Assembly (NCBI RefSeq): GCF_005434965.1 | Contig: NZ_SKCI01000001.1 | Span: 704,952 to 768,951, forward strand | Length of the DNA: 64,000 bases | Direction: 5' to 3' | Source: Marimonas lutisalis | GTDB taxonomy: Bacteria > Pseudomonadota > Alphaproteobacteria > Rhodobacterales > Rhodobacteraceae | Part shown: positions 8,914-17,563 of the stretch, in pieces | How the letters are laid out: every line of letters starts with the position of its first letter | Position numbering within the stretch: the stretch's first letter is position 1 | Notes under the pieces: generated by a model | The model's database searches: none | The model's input: the letters and a program-made list of their open reading frames with translations, nothing else | What the model was told of the DNA's origin: nothing | Program-made: the position numbers and the translations under genes

Positions 8914-9765
8914 ATGAAGAACGAAGGAATTGGCACCTGCGGCTGGGCCGCGTGGATCCTGGGCATTCTGGCTGGGATCCTGGCCTATTGGCTGTCGGTC
9001 GAGGCGGTGACCTGGCTGCCGGCGCTGCTGATCGGGATCGCGGTGGCGTGTTTCATCGCGCTGGTCCTGGGCAAGTTCATCTGCGGCTGGGGCATGACCG
9101 GCCATGACGGTGCGGCTGCGCATGGCGCGGCAGCGGCAAGCGCGGGCACAGTGGCCGCCGGATCGCATCATTCGGCCCTTGTCGACGAGGCGCTGGCCGA
9201 GGCGGAAGCCGGTGATCTGGACGCGGGCGCCGCGGCGGCGGGCATCGACCCGGCCAAGGCGGCCGAGGACAAGGCCAAGCTGGACGCGGCGATTGCCGCC
9301 GAGAAGGCCGAGGCGGAGGCCGCGGCAGCGAAGGCGAAAGCCGAGGCCGACGAGAAGGCCAGGGCCGACGCGGCGGCGAAAGCCAAGGCCGAGGCAGAGG
9401 CCAAGGCGGCGGCGGACGCCGCGGCGGCGGCCACGCCCGACTATGACAAGGACGGTGAGCACGAAGGCGAGAACGAGGGCACCCAGCCCGAGGCGCTGTC
9501 TGGCCCGCGCGGCGGCGAGGCCGATAACCTGAAGGAAATCAAGGGTGTCGGCCCGAAACTTGAGAAGATGCTGAACGAGATGGGGTTCTACCATTTCGAC
9601 CAGATCGCCGGGTGGACCGCCGACGAGGTGGCCTGGGTCAACGCGAACCTGCAGGGCTTCAAGGGCCGGGTGAGCCGCGACAACTGGGTGGAACAGGCCA
9701 AGATCCTAGCCGCGGGCGGGGAGACCGAGTTTTCCCAGCGCGTGGACAAGGGCGAGGTCTATTGA
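8914..9765 (+). CDS. Membrane-anchored protein repeating the NuoE C-terminal domain
   Basis: A 283-residue protein of three parts: two closely spaced membrane helices (about 10-27 and 33-55), a long Ala/Glu/Lys region that should be helical or coiled (about 85-175), and a C-terminal domain (204-283) starting LKEIKGVGPKLEKMLNEMG. That domain closely parallels the NuoE tail, sharing the HFDQ, EVAWV, GR(I/V)(T/S)RDNW and GGETEFS segments. A GGGGGATGACACG stretch precedes the ATG. It probably anchors or scaffolds something near the NuoEF module at the membrane, but that is inference. It is not a classical complex I subunit. Confidence 0.78.
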   Translation: MKNEGIGTCGWAAWILGILAGILAYWLSVEAVTWLPALLIGIAVACFIALVLGKFICGWGMTGHDGAAAHGAAAASAGTVAAGSHHSALVDEALAEAEAGDLDAGAAAAGIDPAKAAEDKAKLDAAIAAEKAEAEAAAAKAKAEADEKARADAAAKAKAEAEAKAAADAAAAATPDYDKDGEHEGENEGTQPEALSGPRGGEADNLKEIKGVGPKLEKMLNEMGFYHFDQIAGWTADEVAWVNANLQGFKGRVSRDNWVEQAKILAAGGETEFSQRVDKGEVY

Positions 9766-9773
9766 GGCGCTGA

Positions 9774-10001
9774 ATGATGGGGGACGAGGCACGGGAAAAA
9801 CTGGCGCGCAAGGGGCGGGTGACCGCCCTGGTGATCGCGGGCACCGGTGTTTTCTGGATCCTCTCCACCCTGATCGGCACACGGATGGGGCTGAGCCAAC
9901 GCACCTTGGCCCTGTTCGATCTTTTCGCGCTGGCGGGCTTCGTGCTGGCCATCGTGATGATTTTTCAAATCTGGCGCGCGCGCCGGGAACTCGAAGGGTA
10001 A
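9774..10001 (+). CDS. Small two-helix membrane protein, DUF5337-like
   Basis: A 75-residue protein (74 if ATG 9777 is used) with two hydrophobic helices, [20 protein letters not shown] (about 18-37) and [20 protein letters not shown] (about 45-64), and charged ends. It fits the small membrane proteins annotated DUF5337 in rhodobacterial nuo operons; that assignment is from memory of the family. It lies 8 bases after the preceding gene and 4 before nuoF. Function unknown. Confidence 0.72.
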   Translation: MMGDEAREKLARKGRVTALVIAGTGVFWILSTLIGTRMGLSQRTLALFDLFALAGFVLAIVMIFQIWRARRELEG

Positions 10002-10005
10002 CGCG

Positions 10006-11304
10006 ATGCTGAAGGACCAGGACCGGATCTTCACCAACCTCTATGGCATGCATGACCGCACGCTGGCGGGCGCCAAGGCGCGCGGCCATTGGGATGGCAC
10101 GGCGAAGATTATCGAGAAGGGGCGCGACTGGATCATCGACGAGATGAAGGCCAGCGGGCTGCGCGGTCGCGGCGGCGCGGGTTTCCCGACCGGTCTGAAG
10201 TGGAGCTTCATGCCCAAGGAGAGCGACGGGCGGCCGGCCTACCTGGTGGTCAATGCCGACGAATCCGAGCCGGGCACCTGCAAGGACCGTGAGATCATGC
10301 GCCATGATCCGCACACCCTGATCGAGGGCTGCCTGATCGCGTCTTTCGCGATGAATGCGCATGCCTGCTATATCTACATCCGTGGCGAATACATCCGCGA
10401 GCGCGAGGCGCTGCAGGCGGCGATCGACGAAGCCTATGAGGCGGGTCTGCTGGGCCCGAACGCGGCCGGATCGGGCTGGGATTTCGACCTTTACCTGCAT
10501 CACGGCGCCGGCGCCTATATCTGCGGCGAGGAAACCGCGCTGCTGGAAAGCCTGGAAGGCAAGAAGGGCATGCCCCGGATGAAGCCGCCGTTTCCTGCCG
10601 GCGCGGGCCTTTACGGCTGCCCGACCACGGTGAACAACGTGGAATCGATTGCCGTGGTGCCGACCATCCTGCGTCGGGGCGGCGAGTGGTTCGCCGGGTT
10701 CGGCCGGGCCAACAACGCGGGCACGAAGCTGTTTGCCGTGTCGGGCCATGTCAACAACCCCTGTGTGGTGGAAGAGGCGATGTCGATCAGCTTTGAAGAG
10801 CTGATCGAGCGGCATTGTGGTGGCATCCGGGGCGGCTGGGACAACGTTCTGGCGGTCATTCCGGGCGGCAGCTCGGTGCCGTGCGTGCGCGGCGAGAACA
10901 TGCGCGACGCGATCATGGATTTCGATTACCTGCGCGGCGAGCTGGGCAGCGGCCTGGGCACGGCGGCGGTGATCGTGATGGACAAGTCGACCGACATCAT
11001 CAAGGCGATCTGGCGGCTGTCGAAATTCTACAAGCACGAAAGCTGTGGCCAGTGCACGCCCTGCCGCGAAGGCACCGGCTGGATGATGCGGGTAATGGAC
11101 CGGCTGGTGAAGGGCGAGGCCGAGGTCGAGGAGATCGACATGCTCTTTGATGTGACCAAGCAGGTCGAGGGCCACACGATCTGTGCCCTGGGCGACGCGG
11201 CGGCCTGGCCGATCCAGGGCCTGATCAAGAATTTCCGCGAGGAGATCGAGGACCGGATCAAGGCCCAGAAGACGGGCCGCATGGGCGCGATGGCGGCGGA
11301 GTGA
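10006..11304 (+). CDS. nuoF: NADH-quinone oxidoreductase subunit F
   Basis: NuoF (51-kDa subunit) binds NADH and FMN and holds 4Fe-4S cluster N3. The glycine-rich [14 protein letters not shown] region contacts FMN/NADH. The cluster ligands are C347, C350, C353 and C393 (CGQCTPC and TICALGD). The 432-residue length is usual. The stop overlaps the start region of a small lipoprotein gene, so the operon stays tightly packed here. Confidence 0.97.
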   Translation: MLKDQDRIFTNLYGMHDRTLAGAKARGHWDGTAKIIEKGRDWIIDEMKASGLRGRGGAGFPTGLKWSFMPKESDGRPAYLVVNADESEPGTCKDREIMRHDPHTLIEGCLIASFAMNAHACYIYIRGEYIREREALQAAIDEAYEAGLLGPNAAGSGWDFDLYLHHGAGAYICGEETALLESLEGKKGMPRMKPPFPAGAGLYGCPTTVNNVESIAVVPTILRRGGEWFAGFGRANNAGTKLFAVSGHVNNPCVVEEAMSISFEELIERHCGGIRGGWDNVLAVIPGGSSVPCVRGENMRDAIMDFDYLRGELGSGLGTAAVIVMDKSTDIIKAIWRLSKFYKHESCGQCTPCREGTGWMMRVMDRLVKGEAEVEEIDMLFDVTKQVEGHTICALGDAAAWPIQGLIKNFREEIEDRIKAQKTGRMGAMAAE

Positions 11305-11309
11305 GCGGG

Positions 11310-11654
11310 ATGCGGGCAACCAAGATCATAACCCTGGGCCTGGTGGCGGGTCTTCTGGCGTCCTGCGGGGCGGTTGACAAGCTCAAGCCGAAGAAGGGTC
11401 TTTACTTTGACGGGCAGCAGTTCCGCGCGCGGCTTGAGCAGCTGGGCGACGAGCACAAGGAATTCGCCGTGAGCGTGTTCAACGTGAGCAAGAGCCTTGA
11501 AGGCGCGCGGCAGGCCGGGGCCTATGAGGCGACCCGCCATTGCATCGAGTATTTCGGAAACTCCGACATCGAATGGGATGTCGGCCCCGAAGACGAGAGC
11601 CTGACGGTTCAGGACGACACGATCACATTCCGGGGACGCTGCGAGGGATGGTGA
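11310..11654 (+). CDS. Small putative lipoprotein after nuoF
   Basis: A 114-residue protein with a lipoprotein signal MRATKIITLGLVAGLLASCG (lipobox LASC). The mature region has two more cysteines (RHCIEYF and RGRCEGW). A GTG at 11301, overlapping the nuoF stop, would add three residues and match the GTGA coupling of the other nuo lipoprotein genes; ATG 11310 gives the cleaner signal peptide. I do not recognise a family. Confidence 0.7.
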   Translation: MRATKIITLGLVAGLLASCGAVDKLKPKKGLYFDGQQFRARLEQLGDEHKEFAVSVFNVSKSLEGARQAGAYEATRHCIEYFGNSDIEWDVGPEDESLTVQDDTITFRGRCEGW

Positions 11655-11710
11655 CAGACCGCGCATATCCTTTCGCGCATGGGCGAAATGCTGCCGGATC
11701 AGGCAGTTAC

Positions 11711-11736
11711 GCGCGCTGTTATTGCATAACAGGCGC
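11711..11736. repeat. Inverted repeat in the nuoF-nuoG gap
   Basis: GCGCGCTGTTAT, three spacer bases, then ATAACAGGCGCGC. The arms pair fully except for one bulged base. It sits in the only sizeable gap (11655-11812) inside the first half of the nuo operon. There is no T-tract on either strand, so it could be an RNA-processing hairpin or an operator. Confidence 0.5.
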
Positions 11737-11812
11737 GCGCGCATCCATGTCGCACAGGCAACGGGGGGCCATAGTGGCCGCCCCGTCGAACCTGTGCGAA
11801 AGGAGTGTTTCG

Positions 11813-12214
11813 ATGCGTGTTCTGACAACTGCGGTTCTGGGTCTGGGTCTTCTGGCGGGGGCCGCGCAGGCCAAGGCGCCGCTGCGCGATGTGTCTGAGA
11901 TTGACGACAACATGCTGCGCGTCGCGCTGGCGCTTGAGATCAGCGAGAAATGCGGCGAGATCGATGCCCGCACGATGAAGGGCATGAAATATCTTTGGTC
12001 GCTGAAACGCCGGGCCAACGCGCTGGGCTATAGCGATGACGAAATCAATGCCTATCGCAAGAGCCCGGACGAGAAGGCGCGAATCCGGGCCGAAGGCGAG
12101 GCCTATGTAAAATCCAAGGGGTTGAATCCGAAGAAGGCTGCAGATCTGTGCAAGCTTGGCCATGCCGAGATTGCCAGTGGCAGCGTGATCGGCAGCCTGC
12201 TGAAAGCGAAGTGA
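11813..12214 (+). CDS. Small exported protein, DUF5333-like
   Basis: A 133-residue protein with a signal peptide ([22 protein letters not shown]) and a helical mature part with two cysteines (EKCGEI, DLCKLG). ATG 11813 is chosen because AAAGGAG lies ten bases upstream and it begins with a clean signal sequence; the open frame extends further back. It resembles proteins annotated DUF5333 in rhodobacterial nuo operons (family memory, not verified). It ends 7 bases before nuoG. Function unknown. Confidence 0.74.
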   Translation: MRVLTTAVLGLGLLAGAAQAKAPLRDVSEIDDNMLRVALALEISEKCGEIDARTMKGMKYLWSLKRRANALGYSDDEINAYRKSPDEKARIRAEGEAYVKSKGLNPKKAADLCKLGHAEIASGSVIGSLLKAK

Positions 12215-12221
12215 GTGGAGC

Positions 12222-14249
12222 ATGAGCGACCTGCGCAAGATCATCATTGATGACACGGAGATCGAAGTGGACGGCGCAATGACGCTGATCCAGGCCTGTG
12301 AGCAGGCCGGCGTGGAAATCCCGCGCTTCTGCTATCACGAGCGGCTGTCGATTGCCGGTAACTGCCGGATGTGCCTGGTCGAGGTCGTGGGTGGCCCGCC
12401 CAAGCCGGCCGCCAGCTGCGCAATGCAGGTCCGCGACCTGCGCCCGGGGCCGGAAGGCCAGCCGCCGGTGGTGAAGACCAATTCGCCGATGGTGAAGAAG
12501 GCGCGCGAAGGGGTGATGGAATTCCTGCTGATCAACCACCCGCTGGATTGCCCGATCTGCGACCAGGGCGGCGAATGCGACCTGCAGGACCAGGCGATGG
12601 CCTATGGCATTGCCAATTCGCGCTTCCGCGAGGCCAAGCGGGCGGTTGACGACCTTGAGCTGGGCCCGCTGGTGGGCACCTGCATGACGCGCTGCATTTC
12701 CTGCACGCGCTGCGTGCGCTTCACCACCGAGGTGGCGGGCATCACCCAGATGGGCCAGACCGGCCGGGGCGAGGATGCCGAGATCACCAGCTATCTGAAC
12801 CAGACGCTGCACTCGAACCTGCAGGGCAACATCATCGACCTGTGCCCGGTCGGCGCGCTGACCTCGAAGCCCTATGCGTTTACCGCGCGGCCCTGGGAGC
12901 TTTCGAAGACCGAGACCATCGACGTGATGGACGCGCTGGGCAGCAATATCCGCGTGGATACCAAAGGGCGCGAGGTGATGCGGGTGCTGCCGCGCAACCA
13001 TGACGGCGTGAACGAGGAATGGATTTCCGACAAGACGCGGTTCATCTGGGACGGTCTGCGGCGTCAGCGGCTGGACCGGCCCTATGTCCGCGAGGGCGGC
13101 AAGCTGCGCCCGGCCAGCTGGGGCGAGGCGCTGGCAAAGGCGGCCGAGGCGATGAAGGGCGCCACCAAGGTGGCGGGCCTGGTGGGTGACCTGGCTCCGG
13201 TGGAAGCGGCGTTTTCGCTGAAACAGATGATCGAAGGCCTGGGCGGCAGCGTGGAATGCCGGGTGGACGGTGCGCGCCTGCCTGCGGGCAACCGCGGCGC
13301 CTATGTCGGCACGGCGGCGATCGAGGATATCGACGCGGCGCAATATATCCTGCTGATCGGCACCAACCCGCGCGACGAGGCGCCGGTGCTGAACGCGCGC
13401 ATCCGCAAGGCCTGGAGCCGGGGCGCGAATGTGGGGCTGGTGGGCGAAGCCGTTGACCTGACCTATGATTACGCGCATGTCGGCACCGACCGCGCGGCTC
13501 TGCAATCGCTCGTCGATCAGAGCTATGGCGAGGTGAAGGACCTGCCGTCGCTGGTGATCGTGGGGCAGGGCGCGCTGCAGGAGGCCGATGGCGAGGCGGT
13601 GCTGGCCGCGGCGCAGGCGATCGCCGAGAAATCCAACTCGGGCCTGCTGGTGCTGCATACGGCGGCGGGCCGGGTGGGCGCGATGGACGTGGGCGCAACC
13701 ACCGAGGGCGGGCTGAAGGCCGCGACCGAGGGCGCCGACGTGATCTACAACCTGGGCGCCGACGAGATCGAGATCGAGCCGGGCGCCTTTGTCATCTACC
13801 AGGGCAGCCATGGCGACCGCGGCGCGCACCGCGCCGACGTGATCCTGCCGGGCGCGGCCTATACCGAGGAACAGGGCCTGTTCGTGAACACCGAAGGGCG
13901 CCCGCAACTGGCGCTGCGCGCGGGTTTTGCCCCGGGCGAGGCCAAGGAAAACTGGGCCATCCTGCGCGCGCTGAGCGCCGAGCTGGGCGCGACCCAGCCG
14001 TGGGACAGCCTGCCGCAACTGCGCCAGGCGCTGGTCGGCGCAGTGCCGCATCTGGGCCTGATCGACGAGGTGCCGGAAAACGCGGCGCAGCCGGTGAAGG
14101 CCGGAAAGCTGGGCAAGGCGAATGTGGCGTTCCGCAACGCCGTGGCCGATTTCTACCTGACCAACCCGATTGCGCGCGCAAGCGAAGTGATGGCCGAGTT
14201 GAGCGCCATGGCCCGTGTCCGCGCCGGCGAGAAGATGGCGGCAGAGTGA
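12222..14249 (+). CDS. nuoG: NADH-quinone oxidoreductase subunit G
   Basis: NuoG (75-kDa subunit) is the large Fe-S subunit of the peripheral arm. The N-terminal 2Fe-2S domain has [31 protein letters not shown] and [10 protein letters not shown] carry further clusters, followed by a molybdopterin-oxidoreductase-like domain without cofactor. The length of 675 residues suits alphaproteobacteria. The stop overlaps the GTG of the next small gene. Confidence 0.97.
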   Translation: MSDLRKIIIDDTEIEVDGAMTLIQACEQAGVEIPRFCYHERLSIAGNCRMCLVEVVGGPPKPAASCAMQVRDLRPGPEGQPPVVKTNSPMVKKAREGVMEFLLINHPLDCPICDQGGECDLQDQAMAYGIANSRFREAKRAVDDLELGPLVGTCMTRCISCTRCVRFTTEVAGITQMGQTGRGEDAEITSYLNQTLHSNLQGNIIDLCPVGALTSKPYAFTARPWELSKTETIDVMDALGSNIRVDTKGREVMRVLPRNHDGVNEEWISDKTRFIWDGLRRQRLDRPYVREGGKLRPASWGEALAKAAEAMKGATKVAGLVGDLAPVEAAFSLKQMIEGLGGSVECRVDGARLPAGNRGAYVGTAAIEDIDAAQYILLIGTNPRDEAPVLNARIRKAWSRGANVGLVGEAVDLTYDYAHVGTDRAALQSLVDQSYGEVKDLPSLVIVGQGALQEADGEAVLAAAQAIAEKSNSGLLVLHTAAGRVGAMDVGATTEGGLKAATEGADVIYNLGADEIEIEPGAFVIYQGSHGDRGAHRADVILPGAAYTEEQGLFVNTEGRPQLALRAGFAPGEAKENWAILRALSAELGATQPWDSLPQLRQALVGAVPHLGLIDEVPENAAQPVKAGKLGKANVAFRNAVADFYLTNPIARASEVMAELSAMARVRAGEKMAAE

Positions 14250-14659
14250 CCCGGCTGATCGGCATATCCCCCCTGGCGCTGGCGGCGCTGGTGATGGGCT
14301 GTGGCGAGACCGAAAGGGGCGAGGTGACGCGCTTTGCCCCGGTGCCGGAGAATATCGTCTATCGCGGGGTGGAAACCCGGCTGCTGCATGGCGACCTGGT
14401 GCAGTTCGTGGTGGAAACCGGGCCCGAGGCCGAAGCCGTGCATGTGGAGCGCTATGCCGAGTGCGCGGCGGCGCAATATGCGCTGATCCGGGGCTATGGC
14501 TTTGCCCGGCATGTGCGCACGAGCGTGGACAAAATCGAAAATGGCTGGCGGGGAGATGCGGTTTACACCATCTCGCCGTCGCTTCCCCGGGGGTTGAAGA
14601 CCATCGACGCCGAAGTCGTGGCCGGCAACTGCGCGGAGAACGGAATACCGATGGTGTGA
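14246..14659 (+). CDS. Small putative lipoprotein between nuoG and nuoH
   Basis: A 137-residue protein beginning [20 protein letters not shown], a lipoprotein signal with lipobox VMGC. The mature part contains a cysteine pair (YAECAAAQ and AGNCAENG). The GTG start overlaps the nuoG stop (GTGA), the same arrangement as the lipoprotein gene after nuoD, and nuoH begins 7 bases after its stop. The open frame extends upstream into nuoG, but only this start gives a signal peptide. Family not recognised. Confidence 0.72.
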   Translation: MTRLIGISPLALAALVMGCGETERGEVTRFAPVPENIVYRGVETRLLHGDLVQFVVETGPEAEAVHVERYAECAAAQYALIRGYGFARHVRTSVDKIENGWRGDAVYTISPSLPRGLKTIDAEVVAGNCAENGIPMV

Positions 14660-14666
14660 GGAACTG

Positions 14667-15704
14667 ATGGCTGAATTCTTGACCACCCCCTTTGGGATCT
14701 TCGTGCTGATCGTGGCGCAATGCCTTGCGATCGTGGGCTTCGTGATGATCTCGCTGCTGTTCCTCGTCTACGGGGATCGCAAGATCTGGGCCGCGGTGCA
14801 GATGCGGCGGGGCCCCAACGTGGTGGGTACCTTCGGGCTGCTGCAATCGGTGGCGGACGCATTGAAATACGTGGTCAAGGAGGTGGTGATCCCCGCCGGG
14901 GCCGACAAGCCGGTGTTCCTGCTGGCGCCGCTGACCAGTTTCGTGCTGGCGATCCTGGCCTGGGCCGTGATCCCGATGAACGAGGGCTGGGTGCTGAGTG
15001 ACATCAACGTGGCGATCCTGTTCGTCTTCGCGGTTTCGAGCCTCGAGGTTTACGGCGTGATCATGGGCGGTTGGGCCTCGAACTCGAAATACCCGTTCTT
15101 GGGCAGCCTGCGGTCGGCCGCGCAGATGATTTCCTACGAGGTGAGCCTGGGGCTGATCATCATCGGCATCATCATTTCGACCGGGAGCATGAATTTCAGC
15201 GGGATCGTGGCCGCGCAGGACGGCGCCTATGGCTTCTTCAGCTGGTACTGGCTGCCGCATTTCCCGATGGTCTTCCTGTTCTTCATCTCGGCGCTTGCCG
15301 AAACCAACCGCCCGCCCTTCGACCTTCCGGAAGCGGAATCGGAGCTGGTGGCGGGCTACCAGGTGGAATACAGCTCGACCCCGTTCCTGCTGTTCATGGC
15401 GGGCGAATACATCGCCATTTTCCTGATGTGCGCGCTGACCTCGCTGCTGTTCTTCGGCGGCTGGCTGAGCCCCGTTCCGGGCCTGCCCGACGGGGTTCTG
15501 TGGATGATCGCGAAAATGGCGTTCTTCTTCTTCATCTTCGCGATGGTGAAGGCGATCACCCCGCGCTACCGCTATGACCAGCTGATGCGGATCGGGTGGA
15601 AAGTGTTCCTGCCGTTTTCCCTGGTCTGGGTGGTCTTCGTGGCCTTCGCGGCGAAATTCGAATGGTTCTGGGGGGCCTATGCCCGCTGGACGATGGGAGG
15701 CTGA
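14667..15704 (+). CDS. nuoH: NADH-quinone oxidoreductase subunit H
   Basis: NuoH (ND1-type) is the membrane subunit that completes the quinone tunnel. About eight membrane helices are visible. Segments [28 protein letters not shown] and [12 protein letters not shown]-like residues are typical; the acidic [13 protein letters not shown] loop faces the quinone channel. It has 345 residues. It is followed after 2 bases by nuoI. Confidence 0.97.
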   Translation: MAEFLTTPFGIFVLIVAQCLAIVGFVMISLLFLVYGDRKIWAAVQMRRGPNVVGTFGLLQSVADALKYVVKEVVIPAGADKPVFLLAPLTSFVLAILAWAVIPMNEGWVLSDINVAILFVFAVSSLEVYGVIMGGWASNSKYPFLGSLRSAAQMISYEVSLGLIIIGIIISTGSMNFSGIVAAQDGAYGFFSWYWLPHFPMVFLFFISALAETNRPPFDLPEAESELVAGYQVEYSSTPFLLFMAGEYIAIFLMCALTSLLFFGGWLSPVPGLPDGVLWMIAKMAFFFFIFAMVKAITPRYRYDQLMRIGWKVFLPFSLVWVVFVAFAAKFEWFWGAYARWTMGG

Positions 15705-15706
15705 GC

Positions 15707-16201
15707 ATGGCGAATATCGATTACAAACGCGCCGCCGGATATTTCCTTCTGACCGACTGGATCGAGGGGTTCCGGCTGGGGTTCAAGTATTTCTTCGCCC
15801 CCAAGGCGACGGTGAACTATCCGCATGAAAAAGGCCCGCTGAGCCCGCGCTTCCGCGGCGAGCACGCGCTGCGCCGCTATCCCAACGGCGAGGAACGCTG
15901 TATTGCCTGCAAGCTGTGCGAGGCGATCTGCCCGGCGCAGGCGATTACCATCGACGCCGAGCCGCGCGATGACGGCAGCCGCCGCACCACGCGCTATGAC
16001 ATCGACATGACGAAATGCATCTATTGCGGCTTCTGCCAGGAAGCCTGCCCGGTGGATGCGATCGTGGAGGGGCCGAATTTCGAATTCGCCACCGAGACCC
16101 GTGAAGAGCTGTTCTATGACAAGGAGAAGCTTTTGGCGAACGGGGAACGCTGGGAAGCCGAGATCGCCCGCAACCTGGAACTGGACGCACCCTACCGATG
16201 A
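15707..16201 (+). CDS. nuoI: NADH-quinone oxidoreductase subunit I
   Basis: NuoI (TYKY/23-kDa) holds two 4Fe-4S clusters (N6a, N6b) that pass electrons to NuoB. Two C-x2-C-x2-C-x3-CP motifs are present: C65, C68, C71, C75 ([12 protein letters not shown]) and C104, C107, C110, C114 ([12 protein letters not shown]). ATG 15707, preceded by GGGAGGC, gives 164 residues, the normal size. The stop overlaps the ATG of the next gene. Confidence 0.97.
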   Translation: MANIDYKRAAGYFLLTDWIEGFRLGFKYFFAPKATVNYPHEKGPLSPRFRGEHALRRYPNGEERCIACKLCEAICPAQAITIDAEPRDDGSRRTTRYDIDMTKCIYCGFCQEACPVDAIVEGPNFEFATETREELFYDKEKLLANGERWEAEIARNLELDAPYR

Positions 16202-16605
16202 GCGACGCAAAAACCCCCTTCGAGCTGATGATGCAGCAGGCACAGGAGATGGCGAAGGCCTTTAATCCTGCGCTGGAGCAGTTTTCGCCCAAGGGGTTCG
16301 AGAAACTGTGGCCGACCATGCCGAAGGAGGCCATGGAAATGTGGTTCGGCAAGGGCGTGTCGAAAGACGGGCTGGATGCCAAGACGCGGCTTCTGTTGAC
16401 GCTGGCGGGCATGACGATGCAGGGCGCGCAGGCCGAAACGCCGTTCCGCATGACCGTGCGCCACCTGATCGAAGCGGGCGCCACGAAGGAAGAGATTGCC
16501 GAGACCATCGCCCAGATGTCGATGTTTGCAGGCATACCCGCCATGACCCGGGCCATGGAACTGGCCAAGGAAGTCCTGGCCGAGAACGAGGAAGATGAGA
16601 CATGA
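16198..16605 (+). CDS. Carboxymuconolactone decarboxylase-like (AhpD fold) protein without cysteines
   Basis: A 135-residue all-helical protein. The segment from [20 protein letters not shown] to [11 protein letters not shown] matches the carboxymuconolactone decarboxylase/AhpD fold. The redox CxxC of AhpD enzymes is missing; the protein has no cysteine at all, so peroxidase chemistry is excluded. It starts on the nuoI stop (ATGA) and overlaps nuoJ by 4 bases, so it is translated with complex I. Role unknown. Confidence 0.75.
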   Translation: MSDAKTPFELMMQQAQEMAKAFNPALEQFSPKGFEKLWPTMPKEAMEMWFGKGVSKDGLDAKTRLLLTLAGMTMQGAQAETPFRMTVRHLIEAGATKEEIAETIAQMSMFAGIPAMTRAMELAKEVLAENEEDET

Positions 16606-17210
16606 CCGTCGCGAGCCTTGCGTTTTACCTGTTTGCCATTTGCGCCATCATCGGGGGCTTTTTCACCGTGGTGAGCCGCAACCCGGTGCATTCGGTGCTG
16701 TTCCTGATCCTGTCGTTCCTGAGCGCGGCGGGGCTCTTTGTGCTGCTGGGCGCGGAGTTCGTGGCGATGCTGCTGATCATCGTCTACGTGGGCGCGGTGG
16801 CGGTTCTGTTCCTCTTCGTGGTGATGATGCTGGACGTGGATTTCGCCGCGCTGAAGGCGGGCATGGCGCAATACCTGCCCATCGCGCTGGCCATCGGTAT
16901 CGTGCTGTTGATGCAGCTGGGGCTGGCCTTTGGGGTGTGGGAAACATCGCCCGGGGCCGAGGCCGCGCGCGCGGCGCCCGCGCCCGAGGGGGTGGAGAAC
17001 ACGGCGGCGCTGGGCCTGCTGATCTATGACAAGTATTTCCTGCTGTTCCAGCTGGCCGGCCTGATCCTGCTGGTGGCGATGATCGGGGCGATCGTGCTGA
17101 CGCTGCGCCACCGCGAAAACGTGAAGCGGCAGGACGTGCTGCAACAGATGTGGCGTGACCCGGCAACGGCGATCGAAATGAAAGACGTGAAACCGGGGCA
17201 GGGGCTCTGA
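16602..17210 (+). CDS. nuoJ: NADH-quinone oxidoreductase subunit J
   Basis: NuoJ (ND6-type) is a small membrane-arm subunit. Five membrane helices are visible in 202 residues, with the family motif [15 protein letters not shown] near residues 24-38 and a conserved [18 protein letters not shown] helix containing the pi-bulge. An Ala/Glu-rich loop lies before the last helix. The start overlaps the end of the preceding gene. Confidence 0.96.
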   Translation: MTVASLAFYLFAICAIIGGFFTVVSRNPVHSVLFLILSFLSAAGLFVLLGAEFVAMLLIIVYVGAVAVLFLFVVMMLDVDFAALKAGMAQYLPIALAIGIVLLMQLGLAFGVWETSPGAEAARAAPAPEGVENTAALGLLIYDKYFLLFQLAGLILLVAMIGAIVLTLRHRENVKRQDVLQQMWRDPATAIEMKDVKPGQGL

Positions 17211-17251
17211 GCCCTTGCCGATGCGGATAAAGACAAGAACCGAGGGACGAC

Positions 17252-17557
17252 ATGATCGGACTTGAACATTACCTGACGGTGGCGGCGACCTTGTTCGTCA
17301 TCGGCATTTTCGGCCTCTTCCTGAACCGGAAGAACGTGATCATCCTGCTCATGTCGATCGAGCTGATGCTGCTTGCGGTCAACATCAACCTCGTGGCGTT
17401 CTCGTCTTTCGCGGGCGACATGGTTGGGCAGGTCTTTACGCTGTTCGTGCTGACGGTGGCCGCGGCCGAGGCGGCGATCGGGCTGGCCATTCTGGTCGTC
17501 TTCTTCCGCAACCGCGGCACGATCGACGTCGAAGACGTCAACGTGATGAAAGGGTAA
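17252..17557 (+). CDS. nuoK: NADH-quinone oxidoreductase subunit K
   Basis: NuoK (ND4L-type) has three membrane helices in 101 residues, with acidic residues inside the membrane ([10 protein letters not shown] and [11 protein letters not shown]) that belong to the proton path. It follows nuoJ after 41 bases (GAGGGAC upstream of the ATG) and precedes nuoL by 6. Confidence 0.97.
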   Translation: MIGLEHYLTVAATLFVIGIFGLFLNRKNVIILLMSIELMLLAVNINLVAFSSFAGDMVGQVFTLFVLTVAAAEAAIGLAILVVFFRNRGTIDVEDVNVMKG

Positions 17558-17563
17558 GGGGCC

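Noticed and set aside
9168-9434. Ala/Ser-rich minus-strand frame inside the HHH-tailed membrane protein gene
   Set aside because: It is the antisense of the Ala/Glu/Lys helical repeat and has the expected shadow composition.
12045-15260. A 1071-codon open frame on the minus strand opposite nuoG, the lipoprotein gene and nuoH
   Set aside because: It lies antisense to certain genes, its translation is a His/Arg/Gln-rich composition artefact of high-GC codons, and it shows no domain motif.
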